DNA of 64,000 nt from assembly GCF_007362775.1 (NCBI RefSeq), contig NZ_CP041692.1, positions 1,612,001 through 1,676,000 on the forward strand. Reading direction: 5' to 3'. This document shows positions 45,097-53,370 of the stretch, one piece after another. Made by a program: the position numbers and the translations under genes. The notes under the pieces are model-generated. The model had not been told where the DNA came from. It saw only the letters and a program-made list of their open reading frames with translations, and did no database searches. Every line of letters begins with the position of its first letter. Position 1 is the first letter of the stretch. Origin of the DNA: Microlunatus elymi (lineage in GTDB: Bacteria > Actinomycetota > Actinomycetes > Propionibacteriales > Propionibacteriaceae).

Positions 45097-45123
45097 GCCA
45101 GGGACCCGAGCAGGGACGCCGAC

Positions 45124-46164
45124 ATGCCTGACCCGCTGCGGATCGCCGTGCTCGGCGTGGGCATGATGGGCCGCTTCCATGCCGAAACGCTGAGCAGCCG
45201 GGTGCACGGCGCCCGGGTCAGCGTGATCTACGACTTTGATCATGAACGGGCGGCCGAGGTTGCAGCGGAGGTCGGTGCCCGGGTCGAAGCCGATCCGTTC
45301 GCCGCGATCAACGCCGACGACGTCGACGCCGTGTTGATCGCCAGCCCCGGCTCCGTACACGAGGAACAGGTGCTGGCCTGCCTGGACCGCGGCATCCCCG
45401 TACTGTGCGAGAAGCCGCTCACCACCGGCATCCGCACCGCGCGAGCGGTGGTGGAGACGGAAGCCAAGCTGGGCAAGAAGATCGTCCAGCTCGGCTTCAT
45501 GCGCCGCTTCGATCCGGAGTACGTCGCCGCCAAACAGTTGATCGACTCCGGTGCGATCGGCCGCCCGCTGCTGCTGCATTGCGTCCACCGGAACAAGAAC
45601 AACGGTGATCACTTCAACTCCGAGATGATGATCAGGGACTCGGTGGTGCACGAGGTCGATGTGGCCAGATTCCTGCTGGGGGAGGAGATCCGCGCGGTCC
45701 AGGTGCATCGCCCGGCGGCCACTGCGGCTGCACCCGCCGGGGTGTCGGACCCGATGATCGTGATCTTCGAGACCGAGGCCGGCCGGCTGGTCACGGTGGA
45801 GATCTTCGTCCGCACCGGCATCGGCTACGAGGTCAGGACCGAGGTCGTCGGCGAGAACGGCAGCACCGTCTTCGGCCTTGATCACCACGGGATCACCCGG
45901 ACGGCTGGGCCCGGGGGCGCGATCTGGTCGGGACTGATTCCGGAGGGCTTCATCGAACGGTTCGCCGACGCGTACACGATCGAACTGCAACGCTGGGTCG
46001 ATGCCGCGCGGACCGGCGGCATCAGCCCCGACGGCGCCGACGCCTGGGACGGGTACGCCGCCGTGGCGGTCTGCGAAGCTGGGGTGGAGGCCATCCGTAC
46101 CGGCGACCGGGTCGAGGTCGACCTCGGTTCACGTCCGGTGCCGGTCGACCGACCAACCGAATGA
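45124..46164 (+). CDS. iolG: Inositol 2-dehydrogenase
   Basis: 346-residue Gfo/Idh/MocA enzyme oxidising myo-inositol to 2-keto-myo-inositol with NAD+. Rossmann motif AVLGVGMMGRFHAE, lysine motif CEKPLTTG (about residue 100), LGFMRRFDPEY, and catalytic Asp/His in IRDSVVHEVDVARFLLG, as in known inositol dehydrogenases. ATG 45124 follows a GGGACG-like purine-rich site. First enzyme of the pathway but sixth in gene order. Cluster membership supports IolG over other family members. Confidence 0.93.
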   Translation: MPDPLRIAVLGVGMMGRFHAETLSSRVHGARVSVIYDFDHERAAEVAAEVGARVEADPFAAINADDVDAVLIASPGSVHEEQVLACLDRGIPVLCEKPLTTGIRTARAVVETEAKLGKKIVQLGFMRRFDPEYVAAKQLIDSGAIGRPLLLHCVHRNKNNGDHFNSEMMIRDSVVHEVDVARFLLGEEIRAVQVHRPAATAAAPAGVSDPMIVIFETEAGRLVTVEIFVRTGIGYEVRTEVVGENGSTVFGLDHHGITRTAGPGGAIWSGLIPEGFIERFADAYTIELQRWVDAARTGGISPDGADAWDGYAAVAVCEAGVEAIRTGDRVEVDLGSRPVPVDRPTE

Positions 46165-46205
46165 CGCGACGGCAGTCGCCGCCGACACGAGGGAAGGAAT
46201 TGATC

Positions 46206-47699
46206 ATGGCAACGACGCTGCCGCATTGGGCGACAGGCAAGGAATTCTCCGGTTCGTCCGGGAGGTTCGGAGACGTCACCGATCCGGCGACCGGCGCGGT
46301 GACCGGACAGGTCGCGTTCGCCTCGGCCGAGGACGCCGATCAGGTGATCACGGCTGCAGCCGAAGCTTTTCCGGCATGGCGCGACACCTCGCTGACCAAG
46401 CGCATGCAGGTGATGTTCCGCTTCCGCGAGTTGCTGAACGAGCGCAAGGAGGAGGTCGCGCAGCTGATCACCGCCGAGCACGGCAAGGTGCTGTCCGACG
46501 CGACCGGCGAGGTCACCCGCGGGCTCGAGGTGGTCGAATTCGCGTGTGGCATGCCGCACCTGTTGAAGGGCGGATTCACCGAGGGTGCCTCGACCCGGGT
46601 GGACGTGCATTCGGTCCGTCAGCCGCTGGGCGTGGTCGGCATCATCTCGCCGTTCAACTTTCCGATGATGGTGCCGCTGTGGTTCACCCCGATCGCGATC
46701 GGAGCCGGCAACGCGGTGGTGCTGAAACCGAGCGAGAAGGATCCCAGCGCCGCGCTGTGGATGGCCAAGCTGTGGCAGGAGGCCGGACTGCCCGACGGCG
46801 TGTTCAACGTGCTGAACGGGGACAAGGTCGCCGTCGACGCACTGCTGACCCATGATCAGGTCAAGTCGATCTCGTTCGTCGGTTCGACGCCGATCGCCCG
46901 CTACGTGTACGAGACCGCGACGGCGAACGGCAAGCGGGTGCAGGCACTCGGCGGCGCCAAGAACCACATGGTGGTGCTGCCGGATGCCGATCTTGATCTT
47001 GCTGCCGACCAGGCCGTGAACGCCGGCTACGGTTCGGCGGGGGAACGATGCATGGCGATCTCCGCCGTGGTCGCGGTCGGGGACATCGCCGACACCCTGG
47101 TGGACAAGATCAAATCGCGAACCGAGCAACTGCGTACCGGTGACGGTCGGCGCGAATCGGACATGGGCCCGCTGGTCACGGCGCAGGCGAAGGAGCGTGT
47201 GCTCGGCTACGTCGAGGCGGGCCAGCAGTCCGGTGCGACGTTGGTCGTCGACGGGCGCGAGGTGAGTCCCGATGCCGACGGCGGGGGTTTCTTCGTCGGG
47301 CCGACGCTGTTTGATCATGTCGGCACCGAGATGTCGATCTACACCGACGAGATCTTCGGCCCGGTGCTGTCGGTGCTGCGGGTGGACAGCTTCGAGGAGG
47401 CGGTCGAGTTGATCAACGCCAACCCGTACGGAAACGGGACGGCGATCTTCACCAACGACGGCGGCGCGGCCCGGCGATTCTCCAACGAGATCGAGGTCGG
47501 GATGGTCGGCATCAACGTGCCGATCCCGGTGCCGATGGCCTATTACTCCTTCGGTGGTTGGAAGTCCTCGCTGTTCGGCGACACTCATGCGCACGGCACC
47601 GAGGGCGTGCACTTCTTCACTCGGGGCAAGGTGATCACCACCCGTTGGCTGGATCCCTCGCACGGCGGCATCAACCTCGGTTTCCCGCAGAACGAGTGA
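46206..47699 (+). CDS. iolA: Methylmalonate/malonate semialdehyde dehydrogenase (CoA-acylating)
   Basis: 497-residue aldehyde dehydrogenase, also known as MmsA. It converts malonate semialdehyde from the aldolase step to acetyl-CoA with CO2 release. Active-site Cys282 in GYGSAGERCMAIS, oxyanion Asn in SPFNFPMMVPLWF, and the CoA-acylating subclass hallmark of lacking the general-base Glu of hydrolytic ALDHs (LGGAKNHMVV in place of ELGGKSP). ATG 46206 follows GAAGGAA; an upstream in-frame start is less well supported. Last gene of the inositol operon. Confidence 0.95.
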   Translation: MATTLPHWATGKEFSGSSGRFGDVTDPATGAVTGQVAFASAEDADQVITAAAEAFPAWRDTSLTKRMQVMFRFRELLNERKEEVAQLITAEHGKVLSDATGEVTRGLEVVEFACGMPHLLKGGFTEGASTRVDVHSVRQPLGVVGIISPFNFPMMVPLWFTPIAIGAGNAVVLKPSEKDPSAALWMAKLWQEAGLPDGVFNVLNGDKVAVDALLTHDQVKSISFVGSTPIARYVYETATANGKRVQALGGAKNHMVVLPDADLDLAADQAVNAGYGSAGERCMAISAVVAVGDIADTLVDKIKSRTEQLRTGDGRRESDMGPLVTAQAKERVLGYVEAGQQSGATLVVDGREVSPDADGGGFFVGPTLFDHVGTEMSIYTDEIFGPVLSVLRVDSFEEAVELINANPYGNGTAIFTNDGGAARRFSNEIEVGMVGINVPIPVPMAYYSFGGWKSSLFGDTHAHGTEGVHFFTRGKVITTRWLDPSHGGINLGFPQNE

Positions 47700-48244
47700 C
47701 GTTCGTCCTTCGAATCTGCTCGAATGGACGACGACAGCGTCCATGCCCCGGTCGGCCGCCCGTACGACTCCCGCGGCACGGCGTACGTGGCGCTGATCGC
47801 GGGATTCCAGGAGCTTGTGCACCCATAGTCCTGTGTTGGGGACCGGAACCTCCTGAAATCCGAGGGCTGAGGTGGCTCGGGCCTGCTACAGGTTGGGAGT
47901 TTGGCGCGGTGTACCCGTGCGTGCGGTCAGCTCGCGGATTGCAGGAGCCTGCTCACCCATATTCCACTCTCTGGGTGACCGAGCCTCCTGTGATTCGGGG
48001 CTGCGGAACGCGCGCCACCAGTTGGCGAATCCCGGGGGTTGCGCAGCCATATTCGTGCTGACAGGAGGGGGTCCTGAGTAGTGGGTGTCTGGGGGCGCTG
48101 TCCGCAGGGTGCTCCTGTGCGGTGGGCCGGGGCACTCAGGTGCGGGCTGGTCGCCAGGCGTCGGCTGTGGTAGTGGTCCCCGGTCCTTCGACAAGCTCAG
48201 GACCCTGGTGGCTCAGATCTGCTGCGAATCGACGGAGCGGCTGA
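47700..48244. other. Gene-poor region with tandem structured repeats
   Basis: 545 bp with no convincing gene. Two copies of a hairpin-forming unit about 134 bp apart dominate its centre, and a dispersed-repeat copy (CCTTCGACAAGCTCAGG) lies at 48185-48201. Several short frames exist but none has coding character. It may hold the iol operon terminator and a small RNA. Confidence 0.6.
47802..47996. repeat. Tandem hairpin-forming repeat, two copies
   Basis: Copy 1: GGATTCCAGGAG (47802-47813) pairs with CTCCTGAAATCC (47850-47861), one mismatch. Copy 2: GGATTGCAGGAG (47936-47947) pairs imperfectly with CTCCTGTGATTC (47985-47996), and inside it TCACCCA (47953-47959) pairs perfectly with TGGGTGA (47972-47978). 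Both keep CACCCATA in the 5' arm. A third, weaker trace is near 48030-48065. Confidence 0.7.
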
Positions 48245-49003
48245 TCAGCTTTCTACACGCTCGGCATCGGCTACCTGGGCGCGACGTTCGGGAGCAGCGC
48301 CGACCATGATCACCACCGAGCCGCCGGTGATCACCGGGTTGACCAGGGCGCGTTGGAGGTTGGTCCAGAGTGATTCCGATGGATCCGGAATGATCATGGT
48401 CCGTCGGGCCGGCGATGATGAGCTGACCGGGCTGCTGGTGATCACTTCCGCCTGGGTCAGTCGCGTCGGGTGCAGGCCCGGATCTTCGATCCAGGCGGTG
48501 GCAGCAGGATCCGGAAAGGGACCGCGGAAACTGTCCGGCTGGGCGCGTACCTCGATGCCGTAGTCGATCACCCCGTCCGGCAGCGGATCGGTGAACCCCA
48601 GACCCAGCGGGTGAAGGCTGCAGGCGATCGTTTCGACCCCCGCCGCGGGCTGGTCGAAGGCGGAGTCCGGACCGACCACCACAACCGCGGCATCCGACCC
48701 ACCAAACCCGGCAGAGGCGTCACCGACCAGGACCGGACAGCCGACCCGCCAACAGGCCGCCACCCAGACCAGGGTCACCCAGTGCAGCGGGGCGCTCCGG
48801 GCAAGGTCCAGCCGGACGGGCTGCCCGCTCTCGATCAGCACCTCGTCGACGAGCAAGCCGGCGGTCTTGTCGACCCAGTTGGCGTACGAGGTCCCCGACA
48901 ACTCCGTACGTTCGCCGCGATCCTCGTCGTAGTAGGTGATCAACGGCAACGCTCCGGCCGTACGGTTGCGGGCGGCCAGCAGCCGGTTGAAGAGTTCGGT
49001 CAC
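48245..49003 (-). CDS. TIGR03089 family protein (AMP-ligase-like N-terminal fragment)
   Basis: 252 residues resembling the N-terminal part of acyl-CoA/AMP ligases without the adenylation core: RTAGALPLITYYDEDRGERTELSG, YANWVDKTAGLL and WVAACWRVGCPVLVGD. The uncharacterised actinobacterial family TIGR03089 fits and is known to sit beside manC/cofD genes. GTG 49003 gives the family-like start VTELFNRLL; an upstream frame would add an unlikely Cys/His-rich leader. Divergent from manC. Function unknown. Confidence 0.85.
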   Translation of the reverse strand: MTELFNRLLAARNRTAGALPLITYYDEDRGERTELSGTSYANWVDKTAGLLVDEVLIESGQPVRLDLARSAPLHWVTLVWVAACWRVGCPVLVGDASAGFGGSDAAVVVVGPDSAFDQPAAGVETIACSLHPLGLGFTDPLPDGVIDYGIEVRAQPDSFRGPFPDPAATAWIEDPGLHPTRLTQAEVITSSPVSSSSPARRTMIIPDPSESLWTNLQRALVNPVITGGSVVIMVGAAPERRAQVADAERVES

Positions 49004-49062
49004 CCGCCGATGGTGACAGACCCCGCATCGGTACACCGGGCCCCGGCTGGTCCGAGTCCCCG

Positions 49063-49068
49063 TAGGGT
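49063..49068 (+). promoter_or_regulatory. -10 hexamer of manC, leaderless
   Basis: TAGGGT, 6 nt before ATG 49075. Confidence 0.45.
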
Positions 49069-49074
49069 GTCCGC

Positions 49075-50154
49075 ATGCGTTACGTGGTGATCGTTGCCGG
49101 CGGCGCCGGAACCCGGCTCTGGCCGCTCTCTCGACAGGGCACGCCGAAGCAGTTGCTCAACCTGGTCGACGGGAAGACCCTGTTGCGGATCGCGTACGAG
49201 CGGATCCAGGGCCTGGTGCCGGACGAACGGGTGCTGGTCTGCACCGGTGCCGACTTCCGCGATGCGGTCGCGGAGGAGATCCCGGAGATTCCGGTCGACA
49301 ACATCCTCGGCGAGCCGATCGGCCGTGACACCCTCAACGCCGTCGCCTATCCGGCCGCGGTGCTGGCCCAGCGCGATCCCGATGCGGTGATGGCCTCGGT
49401 CACCTCCGACCAGATCATGAACCCGGTCTCGACTCTGCGGGCCGCGCTGCAGAAAGCCTTCCGGGTGGCCGAGTCGAACGCCGATTCCTTGATCACCTTC
49501 GGTGTGGTGCCGACCGCCCCGCACACCGGATTCGGTTACCTGCAACGGGGTTCGGCGATCGCCGGTCATACCGGTGTTTGCCAGGTTGCCAGCTTCACCG
49601 AGAAGCCGGACCGGGAGACCGCCGAGCGCTACCTGGCCTCCGGGCAGTACTGGTGGAACTCCGGCATGTTCGTCTGGCGCTGCGCCACCTTCCTTGATCA
49701 ACTCCGCCAGTTGCGCCCGGACGCGTACGACATCCTCGCCACCCTGACCGCCGATCCGAGTCGGCTCGGCGAGCTCTATCCGCAGCTGCCCAAGATCAGC
49801 GTCGACTACGCGGTGATGGAGCCGGTTTCCCGCGGTGAGGGCACGGCCCAGGTGCTCGCCGTCCGGCTGCCGATCACCTGGCACGACGTCGGCGGCTTCG
49901 AGGCCCTCGGATCGCAGCTGCCGCGCGATGCCGACGGCAACGCCACCACCGGGCAGAGCGTGCTGGTGGACAGTTCGGACAACGTGGTGATCAACCAGGA
50001 CGAGGACGGCCGGGTGGTCGCGGTGTTCGGCCTGTCCGGCACGGTGGTGGTGCAGACTCCGGAGATCACCCTGGTCTGTCCGATCAGTGAGGCGGAGCGG
50101 ATCAAGGAACTGGTCGCCGAGGTCACCGAGCGGCTCGGCACCTCCTACGCCTGA
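49075..50154 (+). CDS. manC: Mannose-1-phosphate guanylyltransferase
   Basis: 359-residue nucleotidyltransferase making GDP-mannose from mannose-1-phosphate and GTP. The signature VVIVAGGAGTRLWPLSRQGTPKQ opens the protein, with ILGEPIGRDTLNAVAYPA, FTEKPDRETAERYL and YWWNSGMFVWR following; the C-terminus VDSSDNVVINQDEDGRVVAVFG is the partial left-handed helix. It lacks the PMI domain of bifunctional ManC. With manB downstream it feeds mannosyl glycans and lipids. Leaderless start. Confidence 0.95.
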   Translation: MRYVVIVAGGAGTRLWPLSRQGTPKQLLNLVDGKTLLRIAYERIQGLVPDERVLVCTGADFRDAVAEEIPEIPVDNILGEPIGRDTLNAVAYPAAVLAQRDPDAVMASVTSDQIMNPVSTLRAALQKAFRVAESNADSLITFGVVPTAPHTGFGYLQRGSAIAGHTGVCQVASFTEKPDRETAERYLASGQYWWNSGMFVWRCATFLDQLRQLRPDAYDILATLTADPSRLGELYPQLPKISVDYAVMEPVSRGEGTAQVLAVRLPITWHDVGGFEALGSQLPRDADGNATTGQSVLVDSSDNVVINQDEDGRVVAVFGLSGTVVVQTPEITLVCPISEAERIKELVAEVTERLGTSYA

Positions 50155-50161
50155 GCCGACC

Positions 50162-50203
50162 TGTCAGAACGTAGTTGGCCTATAACCCAACTACCTTCTG
50201 ACA
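50162..50203. terminator. Long hairpin between convergent manC and cofE
   Basis: TGTCAGAACGTAGTTGG (50162-50178) and CCAACTACCTTCTGACA (50187-50203) pair over 17 positions with one internal mismatch; the loop is CCTATAAC. The stem is symmetric, so it can terminate both genes. It resembles the hairpin at 61059-61097. Confidence 0.8.
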
Positions 50204-50218
50204 ACTCGGTCAGGGACA

Positions 50219-51100
50219 TCAGGGCCAGAGCGGTTGGGCGGCGACGATCATCGTCCTGATCATGGTCCGGACCGGGTCGGTCAGGTCGACGCCATCGGTG
50301 ATTGCGGCGAAGAGTTCGTCCCGGTCCCAGAGCCGGACGACCTGCTCGTAGCGTTCCGGATAACCGACCGCGGCCAACAGCGCACCCAGCACGGCCTCCC
50401 GGCTGCCGCGCCAGAACAGGTCCTCGTCCCCGGTACGCAGCAGGTCACGAGCCGACGGCCCGGGCGCCACCACATGATCACCGACACCGCGGATGACGGC
50501 CACCGGACGACCCTCGAGCTTGGTCTTGGCCAGATCCGCTGCGGCGGCCAACTCGTCGGCGATGGCGACGCTGGTCACGTGCAGTTCGTTGCCGTAATCG
50601 TCGGTCCGGCCGGCGTAGCTGTCCAGCACCCGGACGCCGGCACTGCCGATCGCGTGATCGGTCTGCCCGACCCGCCACACCCGGCCGGCGGTGTCGGAGA
50701 TGATCACCCCGACCCGTACCCCGAAATGATCACTCAGCGCCGATCGCAGGACCTCGGCGCTGGCGTCGGAATCCACCGGCAGCAACAGGATCCGGCCCGG
50801 CGCGACGTTGGAGTTGTCCACCCCGGCACCGGCCTGGGTCAGCCCGTGCTTGGTCTCCACGATGCCCATCGACTTGCGTCGAGCGACCGTTCGTACGGTC
50901 TCGGAGTCGATCTGCTGCTGCCGGTCCTCGGCGTCGGCGAATCGTCCCTCGGCCTTGCTGATGATCTTGGACGTGACCACCAGGACGTCGCCGTCGAGCA
51001 GCTGTTGATCATGCTGCCGCAGCGCGGCGATGATGACCTCGGCGACGTCGTCCCCGGGATTGACCTCGCCGATCCCGTCCGGCGCGAAGATGGTGATCAC
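50219..51100 (-). CDS. cofE: Coenzyme F420-0:L-glutamate ligase (no nitroreductase domain)
   Basis: 293-residue CofE adding gamma-linked glutamates to F420-0 with GTP. Visible: DGDVLVVTSKIISKAEGR, ETKHGLTQAGAGVDNSNV, LPVDSDASAEVLR, GVIISDTAGRVWRVGQTDHAIGSAG and DELAAAADLAKTKLEGRPVAVIRG, which include the metal- and GTP-binding acidic residues. Mycobacterial FbiB has an additional C-terminal FMN domain of about 200 residues; here the protein ends soon after the CofE core with a short tail. GTG overlaps the cofD stop. Confidence 0.93.
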   Translation of the reverse strand: MITIFAPDGIGEVNPGDDVAEVIIAALRQHDQQLLDGDVLVVTSKIISKAEGRFADAEDRQQQIDSETVRTVARRKSMGIVETKHGLTQAGAGVDNSNVAPGRILLLPVDSDASAEVLRSALSDHFGVRVGVIISDTAGRVWRVGQTDHAIGSAGVRVLDSYAGRTDDYGNELHVTSVAIADELAAAADLAKTKLEGRPVAVIRGVGDHVVAPGPSARDLLRTGDEDLFWRGSREAVLGALLAAVGYPERYEQVVRLWDRDELFAAITDGVDLTDPVRTMIRTMIVAAQPLWP

Positions 51101-52086
51101 TCGGTGGCCAGCTTCACGCCGTGCTGGATGAAGTCGGCGGTGGCCGCCGGTTCACTCATGATCAGATCCGTGCTGGCGGCGATCAGTCCGTGCTCGCGCA
51201 ACCGCGGCAAGGCCCCAGCGTCGGCGGTGTCCACGATCCAGGCGTCCAGCACGCCGTCGGCCGGGCGAGCGCCGTAGTGCAGCCCGACCGAGCCGGCGTC
51301 GACGTCGACGCCGATCGCCGGCAGCAGCCGGTGCGCCATGCCCAGCACCGGCGCACCGCCGATGATGCCGGAAAAGCCGACCACCGGCGCCTTGGCCGCC
51401 CGGATCGCCGCAGTGATGCCCGGCACGCCCAGCACCGGGCCGATCGACACCACCGGATTGCTCGGCGCGAGCAGCACCAGCTCGGCGGTCGAGATCGCCT
51501 CCAGTACGCCGGGAGCGGGCCGGCACTTGTCGATGCCGACCTGCAGCACCTGCCGGGCCTCGGGCTCGGCATGCAGCTTGACCCAGTACTCCTGGAAGTG
51601 CACTGCCCGCCGGCCGGACGCCGCGGCCGGGTCGTCGATCACCACGTGGGTCTCCACCCGGTCGTCGGTCATCGGCACCAGCTGTACCGGTTGGGCCCGC
51701 TGATCGGCGTCGCGCAGCCATCGGGTACACAGCGCCTGGGTCACCGTCGACAGCGGATAGCCGGCATCCAGCATCTGAGTCCGTACGAGATGGGTCGCCA
51801 GGTCGAGGTCGCCCAGCCCGAACCAGGACGGTTCGACGCCGTAGGCAGCCAACTCGCCGCCGACCCGCCAGGTCTCCTCCGCCCGGCCCCAGCCGCGTTC
51901 GGGATCGATCCCACCGCCCAGGCTGTACATCATGGTGTCCAGGTCGGGAGAGATGTGCAGGCCGTGCAGGGTGATGTCGTCGGCCGTGTTGACGATCACC
52001 GTCACGGTCGCGTCCGGGTACGCCCGACGGACGCCCTGGACGAATCTCGAACCACCAACACCACCGGCCAACACCGCAATCTGCAC
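51097..52086 (-). CDS. cofD: 2-phospho-L-lactate/phosphoenolpyruvate transferase of F420 synthesis
   Basis: 329-residue CofD/FbiA joining the activated three-carbon unit to Fo. In actinobacteria the donor is derived from phosphoenolpyruvate (established for FbiA). Motifs: AVLAGGVGGSRFVQGV, IVNTADDITLHGLHISPDLDTMMYSLGGGID, LLAPSNPVVSIGPVLGVPGI and GFSGIIGGAPVLGMA. GTG start with the family-typical MQIAVLAGG opening. It leads a two-gene operon with cofE, the same pair and order as fbiA-fbiB. Confidence 0.95.
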   Translation of the reverse strand: MQIAVLAGGVGGSRFVQGVRRAYPDATVTVIVNTADDITLHGLHISPDLDTMMYSLGGGIDPERGWGRAEETWRVGGELAAYGVEPSWFGLGDLDLATHLVRTQMLDAGYPLSTVTQALCTRWLRDADQRAQPVQLVPMTDDRVETHVVIDDPAAASGRRAVHFQEYWVKLHAEPEARQVLQVGIDKCRPAPGVLEAISTAELVLLAPSNPVVSIGPVLGVPGITAAIRAAKAPVVGFSGIIGGAPVLGMAHRLLPAIGVDVDAGSVGLHYGARPADGVLDAWIVDTADAGALPRLREHGLIAASTDLIMSEPAATADFIQHGVKLATE

Positions 52087-52399
52087 CGGGTCAGTCTGTC
52101 ACCGCCGAGCCGTCAGGTCGGCCGGGGGTTGGGTGCTGTCGGTGGGCCGGATCGGCGGGTGATTGAAAACCCAGCTAACGCCCATCACAGTTCGGTCAAT
52201 TCGGTGATCGATATTGGAATTGTTCCGGCCGATTCCGGTGATTTGCAATCCGTCGATCGATTTTCGCGATCGGCCCGCAACGAGGCCGCCCGTCCGGGAT
52301 GCGTTCCTCGACCGCGGTGACTCGGTGGGCGCGTCGGTCGAGACCTCCCGGACCGGCTTGGATCGCCACCGTTCAACGGCACCGGGACGAGTCCGTCGA

Positions 52400-52460
52400 C
52401 CATGATCAACTTCCGGATCGGCCGGTTCGCCGGTCGGTCCAGGAACGAAGTTGATCATGG
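52400..52460. repeat. 14-bp perfect inverted repeat built on the TGATCA motif
   Basis: CCATGATCAACTTC (52400-52413) and GAAGTTGATCATGG (52447-52460); similarity extends outward through GTCCG and GGCGGAC. The same CCATGATCAACTTC occurs upstream of purK near 4236. Confidence 0.75.
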
Positions 52461-52591
52461 TTCGGCGGACAGTTCGGTCCGGTTCGACGACGGCCTCGGC
52501 GAGGGCGCGGATTGTGCCCGGGGGCTCTCAGCAGGCGGGTCGCGCGGCGACCCGGAGTGTGATATTCGGACCCCTTGTACCACCTGCGCAC

Positions 52592-52621
52592 TTGACTTAT
52601 CGGTATTGACAGGCATGTAAT
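52592..52621 (+). promoter_or_regulatory. Candidate whiB promoter
   Basis: TTGACT (52592-52597) and TGTAAT (52616-52621) with 18-bp spacing. An overlapping TTGACA at 52606-52611 may serve a second promoter. They lie about 85-115 bp before the whiB start. Confidence 0.4.
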
Positions 52622-52705
52622 TTCACTTATGTCGTTCAGGTGTGTCCGCACCGCGAGTGGGCACCCGGCCGGCGACTGGTGGACGAGGGTCGAGGAGGCA
52701 CCATG

Positions 52706-52966
52706 ATGGAGGAGTTCGGGCTGGAACCGGATTTCGACGACGAAGGCGCATTGGGCTGGCAGGAACGGGCTCTGTGTGCGCAGACCGATCCCGAGGCGTT
52801 CTTCCCGGAGAAGGGCGGATCGACCCGTGAGGCCAAGAAGGTCTGCCTGTCCTGCGACGTCCGCTCCGAGTGCTTGGAGTACGCGTTGTCCAACGACGAG
52901 CGGTTCGGCATCTGGGGCGGGTTGAGTGAGCGCGAGCGGCGCAAGCTGAAGAAGCGAGCCGTCTAG
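52706..52966 (+). CDS. WhiB family iron-sulfur transcription regulator (WhiB2/WhmD-like)
   Basis: 86-residue Wbl protein. Four cluster Cys are present at 24, 47, 50 and 56 (ALCAQTDPEAFFP, then CLSCDVRSEC), followed by the GIWGG turn and a basic tail RERRKLKKRAV. It would bind a 4Fe-4S cluster and act with sigma factor at promoters. The position beside cofD/cofE and manC is the same as mycobacterial whiB2 (whmD), which controls septation; orthology is inferred from that. ATG 52706 sits 7 nt from AGGAGG; ATG 52703 is too close. Confidence 0.92.
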   Translation: MEEFGLEPDFDDEGALGWQERALCAQTDPEAFFPEKGGSTREAKKVCLSCDVRSECLEYALSNDERFGIWGGLSERERRKLKKRAV

Positions 52967-53370
52967 CTCGTACGGGTCGCAGTCCGCGGTGCCCTCGGCC
53001 GCGGGCCTGATCCACGACGTGCCCGAACACGTACCCAGCCCCTACCGAACCGTCCGATCAAACCGCCTCGTCCCGCTCGATCCGTGCGCCACTCGGTCCA
53101 CCAGGACCACCGACGTCAGCACCCGCAGCCGGTCCCGACCCGCCGGCTGCCACCCCTGCTCCACCGGAACGCCCGCGCCGACAACGGCTGCGGACAAAGC
53201 CGCAGCTGAGCCGCCCGCACCGCTTCGAATGCTCGCCGACGGGGAGGCTCGCATACAGTAGTGGCCGCCCGCGTGCCCGATGCCGGCTGCGCGGAGTTGA
53301 CTCTTGTGTCCGTACGGCTGCGCGCCGGTCGGCTGCTGACGACGATTTCGTAGGGGTAGTTCAGGCAATC
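52967..53370. other. Intergenic region between whiB and the GT2 gene
   Basis: About 400 bp without a supported gene. A GC hairpin (CCGCGG at 52984-52989 and 52999-53004) follows the whiB stop and may terminate it. Frames on both strands here lack any recognisable domain. Confidence 0.5.

Larger units (their letters stand above)
52087..52705. other. Long intergenic region between cofD and whiB
   Basis: About 620 bp, no gene supported. It holds an inverted repeat (52400-52413 with 52447-52460), a candidate whiB promoter and AT-richer sequence near 52190-52260 and 52560-52640. The size fits the long, regulated upstream regions usual for whiB genes. Confidence 0.6.

Noticed and set aside
47872-48081. 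Small ORFs in the 47.7-48.2 kb region
   Set aside because: Cys/Arg-rich short frames with no ribosome site, overlapping hairpin repeats on both strands; not gene-like.
52087-52640. Possible CRISPR or integron-like array
   Set aside because: Only a single inverted repeat pair; no regularly spaced direct repeats.
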